A DNA stretch of 64,000 nt from Chryseobacterium oncorhynchi (GCF_002899895.1 NZ_PPEI02000001.1:844848-908847); one strand, 5' to 3'; counted from the first letter of the stretch, positions 56,701 to 64,000 are shown. Notes: generated by a model not told the origin, from the sequence alone. Made by a program: numbers and translations.

Positions 56701-58213
56701 ATTTACTAACCCGGTATCTTCTGGCGCATTAGGGGCTGTTATTAATACAACACCATATCCTGTTGCAACAACTGAAGCCAATGCATTGGGATATAGCAAC
56801 CTTACCGGCAAATTTTATTATGTACAAACCCAGGGTGGTGCTGTTGCTAATAATACTTTTGTTAGTTATGATCCGATAGCCAACACCTATCAGACGTTGG
56901 CAGGTACAAACGGATTTATTTACAGAGGTACAGTTACTAATGATGGAACCGGATATTATGCTATAACGCAAGGTAATACTTTAAAATATTATAATATTTC
57001 TGCAAATACTTGGACCATTATTACCAATAACTATGTAGATCAGAATGGAAATAATCTTAACACGATTATGTCTACTTATAATGGAGGAGATATCGCAATG
57101 GATGGAAATGGTGATTTGTGGATTTTGGCAGGCACTGTATCAAGTCCAACAGCATATATTTTCAGAGTGAAAAACACGGTCCCTACCACAAGCCTTGGTG
57201 CCACACCATTAGTCTTAGAGCAGATAGCAAAACAAGATATAGGAAACAGCCCGAACGGAATTGCTTTTTCGGCAGCCGGAGAGCTTTTGATTACTAATGC
57301 TTCAACATTATTCAAAATGAATAATAATTTCTCGATTGTTTCGATAGGTCCTGTTACAAACGGAGCATCAGGAGATTTAGCAAGCTGCGCATATCCGATA
57401 CCTTTTGCAATATCTGATTTTGGGGATGCTCCGGATACTTATAAAACGGTGCTTGCGTCTAACGGTGCACAGCATACAGTATCTCTGTACGATGCTACCA
57501 ACAATACGTCTGCACTTATGATAGGAAGCAAGATCGATTTGGAAAATGATGGTTTTCCAAATGCCAATGCCAATGGTGATGATACCAATAATATTAATGA
57601 CGAAAACAGCGTAACCTTGCCAGTATTAACTACAGTTGATACTTCATACAGTATTACGGTACCGGTAGTAAACTCTACAGGTGTAGGAGCGAACATCAAA
57701 GCCTGGATTGATTTCAATAAAAATGGAATTTTTGATGCTGCTGAATCTGTTACTGCTGTTGTTGCAAATGGGGCTACCAGTGTTACATTGACATGGACTG
57801 CTCTTTCGGGGCTTACATTAGGAGATACGTATTACCGTATAAGAATAGCAAAAGTTAGTTCTGAAATTGCTAACCCTACAGGAGTGGCAGTTGGTGGAGA
57901 AGTAGAAGATGGTAAAATTACTATTTCTGCCCCATCATATTGTACCAAGCCAGGAGATTTTTCTCTAGCAGGCATTCCGACTAAAATGGGTATCACTACC
58001 CAAACGAAGCTTACGGGCTGGCCGGAAAACGTACCGAATGGGCACATTACTTTAGAATCCAAAGAAAGCGGTTTTGTCATTACAAGAGTAGCGCAGTCAT
58101 CTGCCGTTACAGATCCTAAAGAAGGGATGATCGTATATGACATTGCAGCCCAGTGTGTAAAACTGTACAATGGCACAGCATGGAAATGTATCCAGAGAAG
58201 CTGTAATAATTAA
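53723..58213 (+). CDS. Large secreted multidomain protein of the duplicated cassette (copy 2)
   Basis: A 1496-residue exported protein. The signal peptide ends NLDAQ (about residue 21). Residues 206-521 hold four 79-residue Ig-like repeats with paired Cys (TFCTGGSVVLTSSS and SGTYTVIVTTGGC), and a fifth diverged one follows. About 605-830 and 980-1225 are propeller-like segments (NAMVFNPLDNYLYGLYYGG, NALGYSNLTGKFYYVQ). About 835-975 is a DUF11 repeat (DLSVTKTNTPASGANDQAN, NDTNATNNTATDTD). About 1232-1400 is a GEVED domain (ISDFGDAPDTY, KAWIDFNKNGIFDAAE, GGEVEDGKI). The last 90 residues are the WPENVPNG...DPKEGM..YD...CVKLYNGTAWKC module shared with 42524-43573. Probably a large surface adhesin or matrix protein. 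Confidence 0.8.
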   Translation: MIKRLLLGLFIVISYMNLDAQCTAERITNPNLVGGPSFNWSGTGWDLSNPDVSSYSAGGGIIFRRDSQQNNNLSQTINNVNPQGNTSPVFTLQVGPYDSAPATLSQPMTFEMSYAGTLYMRISTQYGVSASAAVTYFNGASGSHSTVPMLPSGTSSGVTATMTVMLPSNVTNSGSLNFRYNTTTGIPGDDITLRSVSLTTTIVTPTPTISAGGATTFCTGGSVILTSSSTTGNQWYKDGAIISGATAQTYTATTSGTYTVIVTTGGCASSPSTGTVVTVNPIPPTPTISAGGATTFCAGGSVILTSSSATGNQWYKDGSIIPGATAQSYIFNTSGTYTVIVTTSGCSSAASAGTTVTVNPTPATPSISAGGPTTFCTGGSVVLTSSSTTGNQWYRNGSIIPGATAQSYIFNTSGTYTVIVTTGGCSSAASAGTTVTVNSIPPTPTISAGGPTTFCTGGSVVLTSSSATGNQWYKDGSIIPGATAQSYIFNTSGTYTVIVTTSGCSSSASAGTTVTVNSIPPQLNVTAGGPTALCTGGSVQLTADYNTTGAYQWYRNGTIIPGAIFYQYTATTAGTYTVTRELGGCTSPASAGVNVTVNICQPNFGNCSAKMFLTRVVSGVSTLYEVNYATTPFTYTSLGTGTLPLNAMVFNPLDNYLYGLYYGGAILGGYNHLIRIGSDGSTVDLGSVSGVDAFTSHDNGAISPSGDFYVIGGNSFNELYKINIATRTATTINMNMGVQAADIAWYNGLLYGIDNGKLVSINPVSGIVTIVGNSSPSIGAVAVWSFNNALYVTNGSIMYIIDPATGAATVASSAPPEAAGDGASCPTASIKLDTDLSVTKTNTPASGANDQANDTYIPGEIRKYTVVVSNSATGFGAQNITVNDPVPAGINAATVSWKCTPTSGGAVCGAAIGTGALNDTGLALPPGAVATYEITMTVPTTFTGALTNIVSITPPSNINDTNATNNTATDTDVMPYNCSGKIYSLDNNGEIKAFTNPVSSGALGAVINTTPYPVATTEANALGYSNLTGKFYYVQTQGGAVANNTFVSYDPIANTYQTLAGTNGFIYRGTVTNDGTGYYAITQGNTLKYYNISANTWTIITNNYVDQNGNNLNTIMSTYNGGDIAMDGNGDLWILAGTVSSPTAYIFRVKNTVPTTSLGATPLVLEQIAKQDIGNSPNGIAFSAAGELLITNASTLFKMNNNFSIVSIGPVTNGASGDLASCAYPIPFAISDFGDAPDTYKTVLASNGAQHTVSLYDATNNTSALMIGSKIDLENDGFPNANANGDDTNNINDENSVTLPVLTTVDTSYSITVPVVNSTGVGANIKAWIDFNKNGIFDAAESVTAVVANGATSVTLTWTALSGLTLGDTYYRIRIAKVSSEIANPTGVAVGGEVEDGKITISAPSYCTKPGDFSLAGIPTKMGITTQTKLTGWPENVPNGHITLESKESGFVITRVAQSSAVTDPKEGMIVYDIAAQCVKLYNGTAWKCIQRSCNN
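54338..55285 (+). repeat. Four 237-base tandem repeats encoding Ig-like domains
   Basis: Units start at 54338, 54575, 54812 and 55049, each exactly 237 bases (79 codons). Units 3 and 4 share long runs of identical DNA (for example ATTCCCGGGGCAACAGCACA and onward), which suggests recent duplication or gene conversion. A fifth, more diverged unit follows to about 55520. Confidence 0.9.
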
Positions 58214-58275
58214 TTCTAACCCGGTCTTGTTGGGGTATTAATATCCCAACAAGGCTTTTAAAACAATAAAATAAA

Positions 58276-58809
58276 ATGAGAAAAACATTATATGCATTTG
58301 CATTTGCTTCACTTTCATCTTTTATGTTTGGGCAAGTGGCAATAGGAAAACAGTCTGTAACGGGTACAACTACCATTTTAGATTTTGACAATGCAGCGGG
58401 CAATACCAAAGGGATTATTTTACCAGCGGTAGAAAATACCAATACTGCACTTGCAGCAACCGTAACAGATAACAATGGAACTTTCCTTTTTGATAAGTCT
58501 GATAAAAAGGTAAAGATGTATGAAAACAGCCAGTGGGTGACTCTCTCCGATACGGGAGCTGTTACTACCGCACTAGCAGCAAACAGTAATACATCTTCTG
58601 AAAACGGAAAAGGAGTAATTATTGGAGCTAATACAACTCCTGCAAAAGGAGTATTGGTACTTGAAGGAGCTACAAAAGCAATGATTCTACCACAAGTTGC
58701 CAATCCGCATACCAGCGTGAAAAGCCCATATCCCGGGATGATGTGCTATGATACGGTAAGCAAAACAATTGCTGTATTTGATGGTGTAAACTGGAATTAT
58801 TGGAAATAA
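58276..58809 (+). CDS. Small secreted protein of the duplicated cassette (copy 2)
   Basis: A 177-residue exported protein with a signal peptide ending SFMFGQ (about residue 20). VAIGKQSVTGTTTILDFDN, NTKGIILPA, KKVKMYENSQWVTLSD, KGVIIGANTTPAKGVLVLE, SPYPGMMCYDTVSKTIAVFD and the end WNYWK match the 41997-42512 protein along its whole length. It follows the 1496-residue protein by 62 bases and is its likely operon partner. The C-terminal 50 residues align in pattern with the partner's last module. No catalytic motif is seen. Confidence 0.75.
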   Translation: MRKTLYAFAFASLSSFMFGQVAIGKQSVTGTTTILDFDNAAGNTKGIILPAVENTNTALAATVTDNNGTFLFDKSDKKVKMYENSQWVTLSDTGAVTTALAANSNTSSENGKGVIIGANTTPAKGVLVLEGATKAMILPQVANPHTSVKSPYPGMMCYDTVSKTIAVFDGVNWNYWK

Positions 58810-58832
58810 ATTTAACATTACCAACTCTTTTA

Positions 58833-58897
58833 GCCGGGCATTATTTTATACTTAATTACATTTTTTTTTCATAAGTTTTTTCCAGCCCGGCATTTTT
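58833..58897 (+). terminator. Possible terminator after the cassette copy 2
   Basis: GCCGGGC (58833-58839) and GCCCGGC (58885-58891) pair perfectly, followed by ATTTTT. The 45-base loop is long for a terminator, so confidence is limited. Confidence 0.4.
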
Positions 58898-59144
58898 CTA
58901 AAGCTTATAATATATTGTCTGACCTCCCTGATTCATATATTATAATAGACTCAAAAACAACAGATGATGAGAGAAATGGTTGCAGAAAGCAGGATAGAAA
59001 TATCCTGCACTGTAATTAATTTCTAACGAAAACCCAATCATATAGTAACCAAAAAAATCATTTAGCTTGAAGAAGCCTGATTTCGGGTAAGCTAAAATAA
59101 TTATGCTTATTGAAAGCTACATTTAAAGGGTTCTTTGTATTATT

Positions 59145-59199
59145 AAAAAGGAAAGTCTTCAAATTAGATTGTTATCTTAGTTTGAAGACTTTCCTTTTT
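59145..59199 (-). terminator. Long perfect hairpin, probable terminator of the serine hydrolase gene
   Basis: AAAAAGGAAAGTCTTCAAA and TTTGAAGACTTTCCTTTTT pair perfectly over 19 bases with a 17-base loop. It lies 50 bases past the stop at 59249, and T-rich ends allow termination both ways. Confidence 0.65.
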
Positions 59200-59248
59200 G
59201 AATTACATTCCTGCTTAAATAATTATAGCATTAGGGTTATGGTTGTAG

Positions 59249-60625
59249 CTAATTGTTATTTAAAATAGTTTTTTTTCGTATTTCCACTACCCCAGCCTTA
59301 GTCAATTTAATACTAGAGTATTTTCCATGGGTATCTTTAATAAATTCAACGGTTCGGTTATCATCATCTGATCTGAAGAATTTATTGTCTGATTCCGGAA
59401 ACAGTTCAATATCAAAGTCTTTATAATAGAGCTTCCCGTTTTTTTCAATGATTTTAATATCTTCATAGCTTCCCGTAAAGAGCTTATAAAGAGACATATT
59501 GTTTTTATTAGCTTTCTGATGATGGTATGGAAGCTCCACATCTTTACCAAAGCATATTGCAGCTAATCCATACGCAAGCAAGTAAGATGGAGACTGATTA
59601 TTAGAAAGAACAACGATAAGCAAATCATCATCTGTATAACGGTTGAGAGAAGTCATTGCTCCGAAAAAACCACCGTCATGAGCAATTAGTCGATGTCCCT
59701 GATTATAAAATGGATTGATCAGAAAACCATATCCGAAGTTTTGTTCGTTATATGAAGTAAACATCACTTGCTTCATTTTATCACTTAAAACTACTGTACC
59801 GTACAGAGCCTTATCCCACTTTAGCAGATCATCCGCTGTTGAATAAATCCCATCATGTCCAATATTGAACACCCAATTGATATATGGATTTTTATTATAA
59901 TTTTTCCCTGTCCTGATATATCGGTCAGCCATATTGGGTATCACTTCGTCATTGGTTATAACGCCTGTTTCATTCATTTTCAGAGGATCAAAAATATTCT
60001 CTTTTAAATACATCGAATAGCTTTTGCCACTTACTTTCTCTATAATGCGTGCTAGCAGATAATAACCAATATTACTATATGAAATCTGCTCTCCGGGTGT
60101 AAATAAAAGTTCTTTTCGAGCAATATAATTCAATACATGATCCTGAGTTAAAGAAACTTGGTTAAGGTAAAGTTCATCAAAATCCATTGGAAGCCCCGAC
60201 ATGTGAGAAAGCATCATATGAATTGTAATTTGATCACCTTTTGGAAAACCAGGAAAATATTTGTTTAGAGTATCGTCAACGGATAAAAGTTTACGCTCTG
60301 CTAATTGCAGAATAGCTGCTGCCGTAAACTGTTTGCTTACTGAAGCCAAGCTGAATTTTGTATTGACAGTTGTTTTTATCCCCCATTCGTAGTTCGCGTA
60401 TCCATAAGCCTCCCGTAAAAGTAAAGAATCCTTTTTTACGATCAATACAGTCCCGCTAAACCCATTGATATCTGCCTGGGCTTGCATATAACTTGACATT
60501 TTTTTAGAGAGACTCATTTTATTCTCGGTTAAACTACCTTTCTCCTCGATTGTTTTGGTTTGTGAAAAACCATTGAGAGGGAGTAAGCTAATTCCTAAAA
60601 AAAATAATACTTTTGAGTTTATCAT
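59249..60625 (-). CDS. Class C beta-lactamase-family serine hydrolase
   Basis: A 458-residue exported serine hydrolase of the penicillin-binding-protein/AmpC fold. The signal peptide ends LNGFSQ (residue 22). Ser95-Val-Ser-Lys98 is the SxxK nucleophile motif, Tyr183-Ser-Asn185 the YxN motif, and His316-Asp-Gly-Gly the KTG-like third motif. The extra C-terminal part of about 110 residues (SLYKLFTGSYEDIKIIEKNG and after) is a small beta-domain seen in esterase/peptidase members. It may act on peptides, esters or D-amino-acid links; resistance cannot be inferred. A second member of the same family is at 62830-64000. Confidence 0.85.
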   Translation of the reverse strand: MINSKVLFFLGISLLPLNGFSQTKTIEEKGSLTENKMSLSKKMSSYMQAQADINGFSGTVLIVKKDSLLLREAYGYANYEWGIKTTVNTKFSLASVSKQFTAAAILQLAERKLLSVDDTLNKYFPGFPKGDQITIHMMLSHMSGLPMDFDELYLNQVSLTQDHVLNYIARKELLFTPGEQISYSNIGYYLLARIIEKVSGKSYSMYLKENIFDPLKMNETGVITNDEVIPNMADRYIRTGKNYNKNPYINWVFNIGHDGIYSTADDLLKWDKALYGTVVLSDKMKQVMFTSYNEQNFGYGFLINPFYNQGHRLIAHDGGFFGAMTSLNRYTDDDLLIVVLSNNQSPSYLLAYGLAAICFGKDVELPYHHQKANKNNMSLYKLFTGSYEDIKIIEKNGKLYYKDFDIELFPESDNKFFRSDDDNRTVEFIKDTHGKYSSIKLTKAGVVEIRKKTILNNN

Positions 60626-60656
60626 GCTTGTTAGTTTTGAACATATTTTTTTCTAA

Positions 60657-61370
60657 TCAAATGTATATCTTATTTTTGAGTGGGCTTTGTTTTTTATTCA
60701 ATAGGTCATTTGCAATCTGTACCATTCCATTATTACTGCCTCCACTCCAAATTGCCCTTCCAAAAATATAACTCGTTGTATATTCTTTCCAGGTGCTGCA
60801 ATATCTTTTCAATTCCTGATGGGATTTTGCTAAATATTCTACGAATTCTTTTTCAGAAATATGATCTAATTCGTAGCAGCAACGTGCTAAAAACACACCT
60901 CTTCCATAATTCCAACCGCTATCTTTTATTTCTTTTAACTGAGCAAAATCTGTGATAATATTCTGCTCAATTAATTCAGGAACAACATTATTCAGTTTTC
61001 TGAAAAGGCCTAAATAATAGTCAAAAACTTTCTCTTCGTTTGGTATATTTGATCTTAGAATATCAAAATAGTTTTCTGAATTTTCAAATGCTCGATATAC
61101 AGTATCAAGATTTTCATCTTGATTTCTTGTGTGCAAGCTTTGGAGAATTTCTATAGCTTGATGGTGGTCTGATATTCCCCAATAGGTGTCAACTAACTTT
61201 GTAACATCTGATTTGTCTAAACCTGTTTGATAAGAATTCAAGTATGCCGACTGTTGTTCGGCATACATTGAACCTATGAGCAAATGATCTAGAAAATAGC
61301 CACTTACAATGTTTTCATCATTTAATCGTATGCTTTTAAATGAATTTAACAATTTTGAAAAAAAACCCAT
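60657..61370 (-). CDS. DUF1266 family protein
   Basis: A 237-residue protein with the DUF1266 layout: YWGISDHHQAIEILQSL in the first half, then GWNYGRGVFLARCCYELDHIS and the closing SWKEYTTSYIFGRAIWSGG. The family is cytoplasmic, mostly helical and without known function; some members lie near polymorphic-toxin loci, which I mention only as background. No signal peptide is seen. It lies six bases after the next gene upstream (61377), so these two are one unit, and 31 bases ahead of the serine hydrolase. Confidence 0.75.
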   Translation of the reverse strand: MGFFSKLLNSFKSIRLNDENIVSGYFLDHLLIGSMYAEQQSAYLNSYQTGLDKSDVTKLVDTYWGISDHHQAIEILQSLHTRNQDENLDTVYRAFENSENYFDILRSNIPNEEKVFDYYLGLFRKLNNVVPELIEQNIITDFAQLKEIKDSGWNYGRGVFLARCCYELDHISEKEFVEYLAKSHQELKRYCSTWKEYTTSYIFGRAIWSGGSNNGMVQIANDLLNKKQSPLKNKIYI

Positions 61371-61376
61371 ATCACT

Positions 61377-62075
61377 TTAAGTTATTTTTAGGTTTGAAAA
61401 TTTATCTTGTAAGATTTTGACGAATTTTTCACCAACTACCTGATATTTTGCTCTTGTTTCTAATTGTTTTTTTAGATTGAGCATATCTTCCGGATCCACC
61501 ATATAATTAAGTCTATCATGAATTTCAAGAGATAAAGGACTTCCGTCAATATCAAAAGTGATAACATGTGTTTTGGGTAAATATTCTTCTGATGATTTTG
61601 CATAAACACCCAATTGCGATTTCAAAACACCTCCATACTGGAGTTTGGCTGTTTCAATTCTAAAATTATCAAATACAATGTGTTCATCTAATTCGCCAAC
61701 GGTATCAGTGCTGAAAAAATGTAAATCGTTTCCGCTTAAAACCCAAAAACAATCTGTTTCAATTCTTTTAAGCTTTACTCCTATTGCAGATAATGCTACA
61801 TTTTTTATCCCATCAGTTACAAGCTCCTGTACTTTGTTGGTTATTGACTGAGGAACAGATGCAGAAGTAAAAGCATCAATGGGTTTACCTCTCATCCATT
61901 GTGTTAATTTTGAAAAATCCTGTGCTAAAAGCTCTTGTTTGTATTGGTTGTATTTATTTCTTTCAGAATCTAAGTTAATTTCTGATTTTGCGGTTTTATG
62001 TTTTTTATTCATGATGATCATGAAAGCAATACCTGCAATTATTAATACGACTGGAATTAAAAATAATGTGTTCAT
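61377..62075 (-). CDS. Single-pass membrane protein of unknown function
   Basis: A 232-residue protein with one N-terminal membrane helix (LFLIPVVLIIAGIAFMIIM) and a charged cytoplasmic-type body. Segments such as FSKLTQWMRGKPIDAFTSAS, LKRIETDCFWVLSGNDLHFF and LSLEIHDRLNYMVDPEDMLN suggest a PH-like or lipocalin-like beta-fold, but I do not recognise a family. Six bases separate its stop from the DUF1266 gene and 24 bases its start from the gene upstream, so it belongs to a three-gene unit. Confidence 0.65.
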   Translation of the reverse strand: MNTLFLIPVVLIIAGIAFMIIMNKKHKTAKSEINLDSERNKYNQYKQELLAQDFSKLTQWMRGKPIDAFTSASVPQSITNKVQELVTDGIKNVALSAIGVKLKRIETDCFWVLSGNDLHFFSTDTVGELDEHIVFDNFRIETAKLQYGGVLKSQLGVYAKSSEEYLPKTHVITFDIDGSPLSLEIHDRLNYMVDPEDMLNLKKQLETRAKYQVVGEKFVKILQDKFSNLKIT

Positions 62076-62099
62076 TCTTTATTGGTTTAAGTTTTTTGT

Positions 62100-62558
62100 T
62101 TAAATGTTTGTTGGATTTATTTTTTTAGGCTTGTCTTTAGAAAAAATTCCATAAACGATGAGTCCGATAATCAATAGTATGATGAGTTTCCCTCCATATT
62201 GTGTGTAAAGCCCAAGCTTCAAAAAATTTTCTTTATCTAATTTATTTTCGCTCACTATCTGATCAAGCTCTTCATTAGTTAATTCGAAATATTCATCACT
62301 ATCTTTTTTTGCCAAAACCAATTTGGGTTCCTGCGTTATCCAAGCTGGAATTATCCAGGCAATATTATATTCCTGGTGCATTCTTGCTAAATCCAGGTAT
62401 TCTTTTGAGTCTTTACTCACAGCATACTTCTCCGTGTCGGGTAAATCTGCTATAATTTCTATTTTGTCAATTTTACCAAACGGAATTTTTGCTTTTGCTG
62501 ATACAAAATTTATTGTAAACATTGAAACAAAAGATAATAAGAGAATTTGTTTTATCAT
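62100..62558 (-). CDS. Exported small protein with C-terminal membrane helix
   Basis: A 152-residue protein with a signal peptide ending FVSAKA (about residue 22), a mature part of about 90 residues (GKIDKIEIIADLPDTEKYAV, WIIPAWITQEPKLVLAKKDS) and a C-terminal helix (GGKLIILLIIGLIVYGIF) with a basic tail. It is probably anchored in the inner membrane with the body in the periplasm. Family unknown. First gene of the unit running to DUF1266 and perhaps to the serine hydrolase. Confidence 0.65.
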   Translation of the reverse strand: MIKQILLLSFVSMFTINFVSAKAKIPFGKIDKIEIIADLPDTEKYAVSKDSKEYLDLARMHQEYNIAWIIPAWITQEPKLVLAKKDSDEYFELTNEELDQIVSENKLDKENFLKLGLYTQYGGKLIILLIIGLIVYGIFSKDKPKKINPTNI

Positions 62559-62659
62559 TTTTCGATATTTGATTTTGGCTCATATGTACAATCAGACAAC
62601 ATTGTTGGATGTTACAATGCTTATATGCCTGAGAAAAGTATTGTTGAGCTATTACTAAT

Positions 62660-62816
62660 TTATGGTTTTAACTTATGGATAAACTGTTCTATTTCAGATG
62701 GACTTAGTTCTGTTCTTGTGTCTGTTGCCTGTATATTTTTCAATAGTTTAATATGGGCAACTCTTAAAGCATCTTCAGCTTTCACCTCCTGATCTGGAAG
62801 TCAGTAGTTTTTTCAT
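62660..62816 (-). pseudogene. Possible frameshifted small gene or remnant
   Basis: On the minus strand ATG at 62816 begins MKKLLTSRSGGES and stops after 13 codons. One frame over, a 41-codon stretch from GTG 62785 to TAA 62660 reads VKAEDALRVAHIKLLKNIQ and then ATDTRTELSPSEIEQFIHK, which has the look of a real amphipathic helical protein. A single base change could join the two. It may be a broken gene or the tail of a lost one; it could also be a short intact gene starting at GTG with AGGAGG overlapping the start. Confidence 0.35.
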
Positions 62817-62829
62817 GAGATATCTGTAT

Positions 62830-64000
62830 TTATTTTTTAGTAATTTGAACCTCCGCCTTCATGGAATCTCTTGTTAAGATGACAGAATTTACTTTTCCAT
62901 TACTGAAATCAAATTTTAATACGTTCGGATAATCTACAATTTTAAAAGTCCCATTTTTCAGATACTGCAATTCGTTCTCATTTTTTCCTTTAAAATATCC
63001 CAAGAATAGAGATTCAACATAGAGACGGTTATTCTTTTCTACAATTTTAGTATCTGCACCCTGTCCATAAAGAAAATCGTTATACGTTCCGATAAGTTGC
63101 TTTTTTAAACTCAAAGGGAGTTCCTGAATGTCTTCATTGGATATTTTCTTATTCCAGTTCATTAGGGTCAGAAGCTTTATGCGGGCATCGTTCATCACGG
63201 GAATACGATTAGGCTTTTCACCATTTGCAAGAATTACAAAACCATTTCCATCTTCCATAGTAGCAAAAATACTCCCTCCCACTCCAGTATTAGAACCATT
63301 GCACGTAAACCAGTCATAGTTGTTGTAAGCAACAGACTTTTGCCATCCATAGCCCCAACCTCCAACGGCATTTTTTAAAGCTGTTACTTCTGTTACTTTT
63401 TTGGCGACCTGATGAGAGATTACTTTGTTATTTTTATTGCGTAAAGCATTTTGTATCTCAATAGAAAGCTTAGCCAAATCTGTAGGGGTAGACCATACTC
63501 CTGATGCTCCAATTTGCGGTGTAATAGGTAAGCCTGTTTTAATAACTTTTCCATCTTTATCGTGAACAGAAGCAACATTTGTTGGAAATCCTTTTTCATT
63601 AGGCTGTATCATGGTGGTATTCGTCAAGCCAAGAGGCGAAAAAAGATGTTCTTGTGCTAGTTCTGCAATAGATTTATTCAAAGTATCTTCTAATGCCATT
63701 TGAACAATTACATATCCCCCACCGCTATATTCAAAGCTGGTTCCCGGCGTGAACAGGAACTCAATTTCCTTATCGTATCTTGGTATTTGTCCTAAAAGAC
63801 TTTGTTTTATAGTTGGAATTACATCTCCCTCATAATAGTCCGAAAACCCACCTTGGTTTGTCCCCGAAGTATGATTAAAAAACTGTTTCCAGGTTGGGCT
63901 ATTATTTTCTGTAAATTTACTTTTTGGTAAATGCCATCGTTTTAAGTACTTATCAATAGGCTCATCCAGGTTAATTAAGCCTTTTTCTTCAAGAATATGG
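62830..64000 (-). CDS. Class C beta-lactamase-family serine hydrolase, 5' end cut by window
   Basis: The frame is open from the right window edge to the stop at 62830 (about 390 codons); the ATG at 63699 is internal, since the upstream sequence continues the domain (EKGLINLDEPIDKYLKRW, FFNHTSGTNQGGFSDYYEGD, FLFTPGTSFEYSGGGYVIVQ). YSG stands in the YxN position and NHTSG is typical of the family. The nucleophile SxxK motif must lie beyond the edge. A C-terminal beta-domain (about the last 80 residues) follows. It is in the same family as 59249-60625 but not closely similar. Probably exported; substrate unknown. Confidence 0.8.
   Translation of the reverse strand, partial: HILEEKGLINLDEPIDKYLKRWHLPKSKFTENNSPTWKQFFNHTSGTNQGGFSDYYEGDVIPTIKQSLLGQIPRYDKEIEFLFTPGTSFEYSGGGYVIVQMALEDTLNKSIAELAQEHLFSPLGLTNTTMIQPNEKGFPTNVASVHDKDGKVIKTGLPITPQIGASGVWSTPTDLAKLSIEIQNALRNKNNKVISHQVAKKVTEVTALKNAVGGWGYGWQKSVAYNNYDWFTCNGSNTGVGGSIFATMEDGNGFVILANGEKPNRIPVMNDARIKLLTLMNWNKKISNEDIQELPLSLKKQLIGTYNDFLYGQGADTKIVEKNNRLYVESLFLGYFKGKNENELQYLKNGTFKIVDYPNVLKFDFSNGKVNSVILTRDSMKAEVQITKK

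Larger units (their letters stand above)
58810..59248. other. Gap between convergent units with two hairpins
   Basis: 439 bases with no gene seen. It contains the long-loop hairpin at 58833-58897 and the 19-base perfect stem at 59145-59199; the rest is unremarkable AT-rich sequence. Confidence 0.5.

Overview
The window is AT-rich chromosomal DNA of a flavobacterium, most likely Chryseobacterium or a close relative in the Weeksellaceae. The signs are a type IX secretion (T9SS) sorting domain at 48363-49667, promoters with the Bacteroidetes TAnnTTTG -7 box, many short secreted proteins with AQ or GQ signal-peptide ends, a GH109 enzyme that I recall as very close to the Elizabethkingia alpha-N-acetylgalactosaminidase, and several families typical of the group (AIM24, DUF2652, S9 peptidase, single-gene outer-membrane receptors). 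I saw no tRNA, rRNA, CRISPR array, insertion sequence or prophage. The genus is inference.

Layout. 1-8.9 kb: queA (cut by the left edge), an AIM24 protein, a tight three-gene amino-sugar operon (GH109 glycosidase, nucleotidyltransferase, sugar kinase), a hypoxanthine-DNA glycosylase, an S9 peptidase and a small membrane protein. 9-14 kb: a thioesterase, then an aldehyde dehydrogenase/GMC oxidoreductase operon divergent from an AraC regulator, followed by a small SIWNxY-repeat secreted protein. 14-22 kb: a TonB-dependent receptor, a secreted protein divergent from a membrane-bound AraC-type regulator, and topoisomerase III. 22.4-26.3 kb: a methionine-uptake operon (EamA permease, metN, metI, metQ) behind a Met/Cys-rich leader peptide and a terminator hairpin, which I read as a translational attenuator. 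26.5-31.3 kb: a GH3 beta-glucosidase and an outer-membrane beta-barrel protein. 31.6-41.3 kb: a DUF2652 protein, a complete RND efflux operon with an AraC neighbour, a DHA2 MFS exporter and a divergent Lrp regulator.

41.3-59 kb is the accessory part. It begins with a possible unannotated RNA of about 300 nt (41.5-41.9 kb). Two copies of a two-gene secreted cassette follow, a large and a small protein at 42.0-43.6 kb and again at 53.7-58.8 kb. In both copies the two partners share one C-terminal module. Between the copies lie mnmE, an AraC regulator, a TPR-transmembrane-HTH regulator and a T9SS cargo protein whose upstream regions share two conserved blocks, a dead fragment of another secreted gene, a YadA-head-repeat protein and a GC-rich orphan gene. 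59-64 kb holds two class-C-type serine hydrolases flanking three small uncharacterised genes (one DUF1266) and a probable gene remnant.

How the genes work together. The GalNAc operon looks like release, 1-phosphorylation and nucleotide activation of an amino sugar. The leader, EamA and metNIQ genes form one nutrient-responsive uptake unit. The RND genes form one tripartite pump. The secreted-module proteins form a diversified surface family built by duplication and module shuffling. Coordinates, hairpins and motifs were read by eye; family names are recognition from memory and were not searched.
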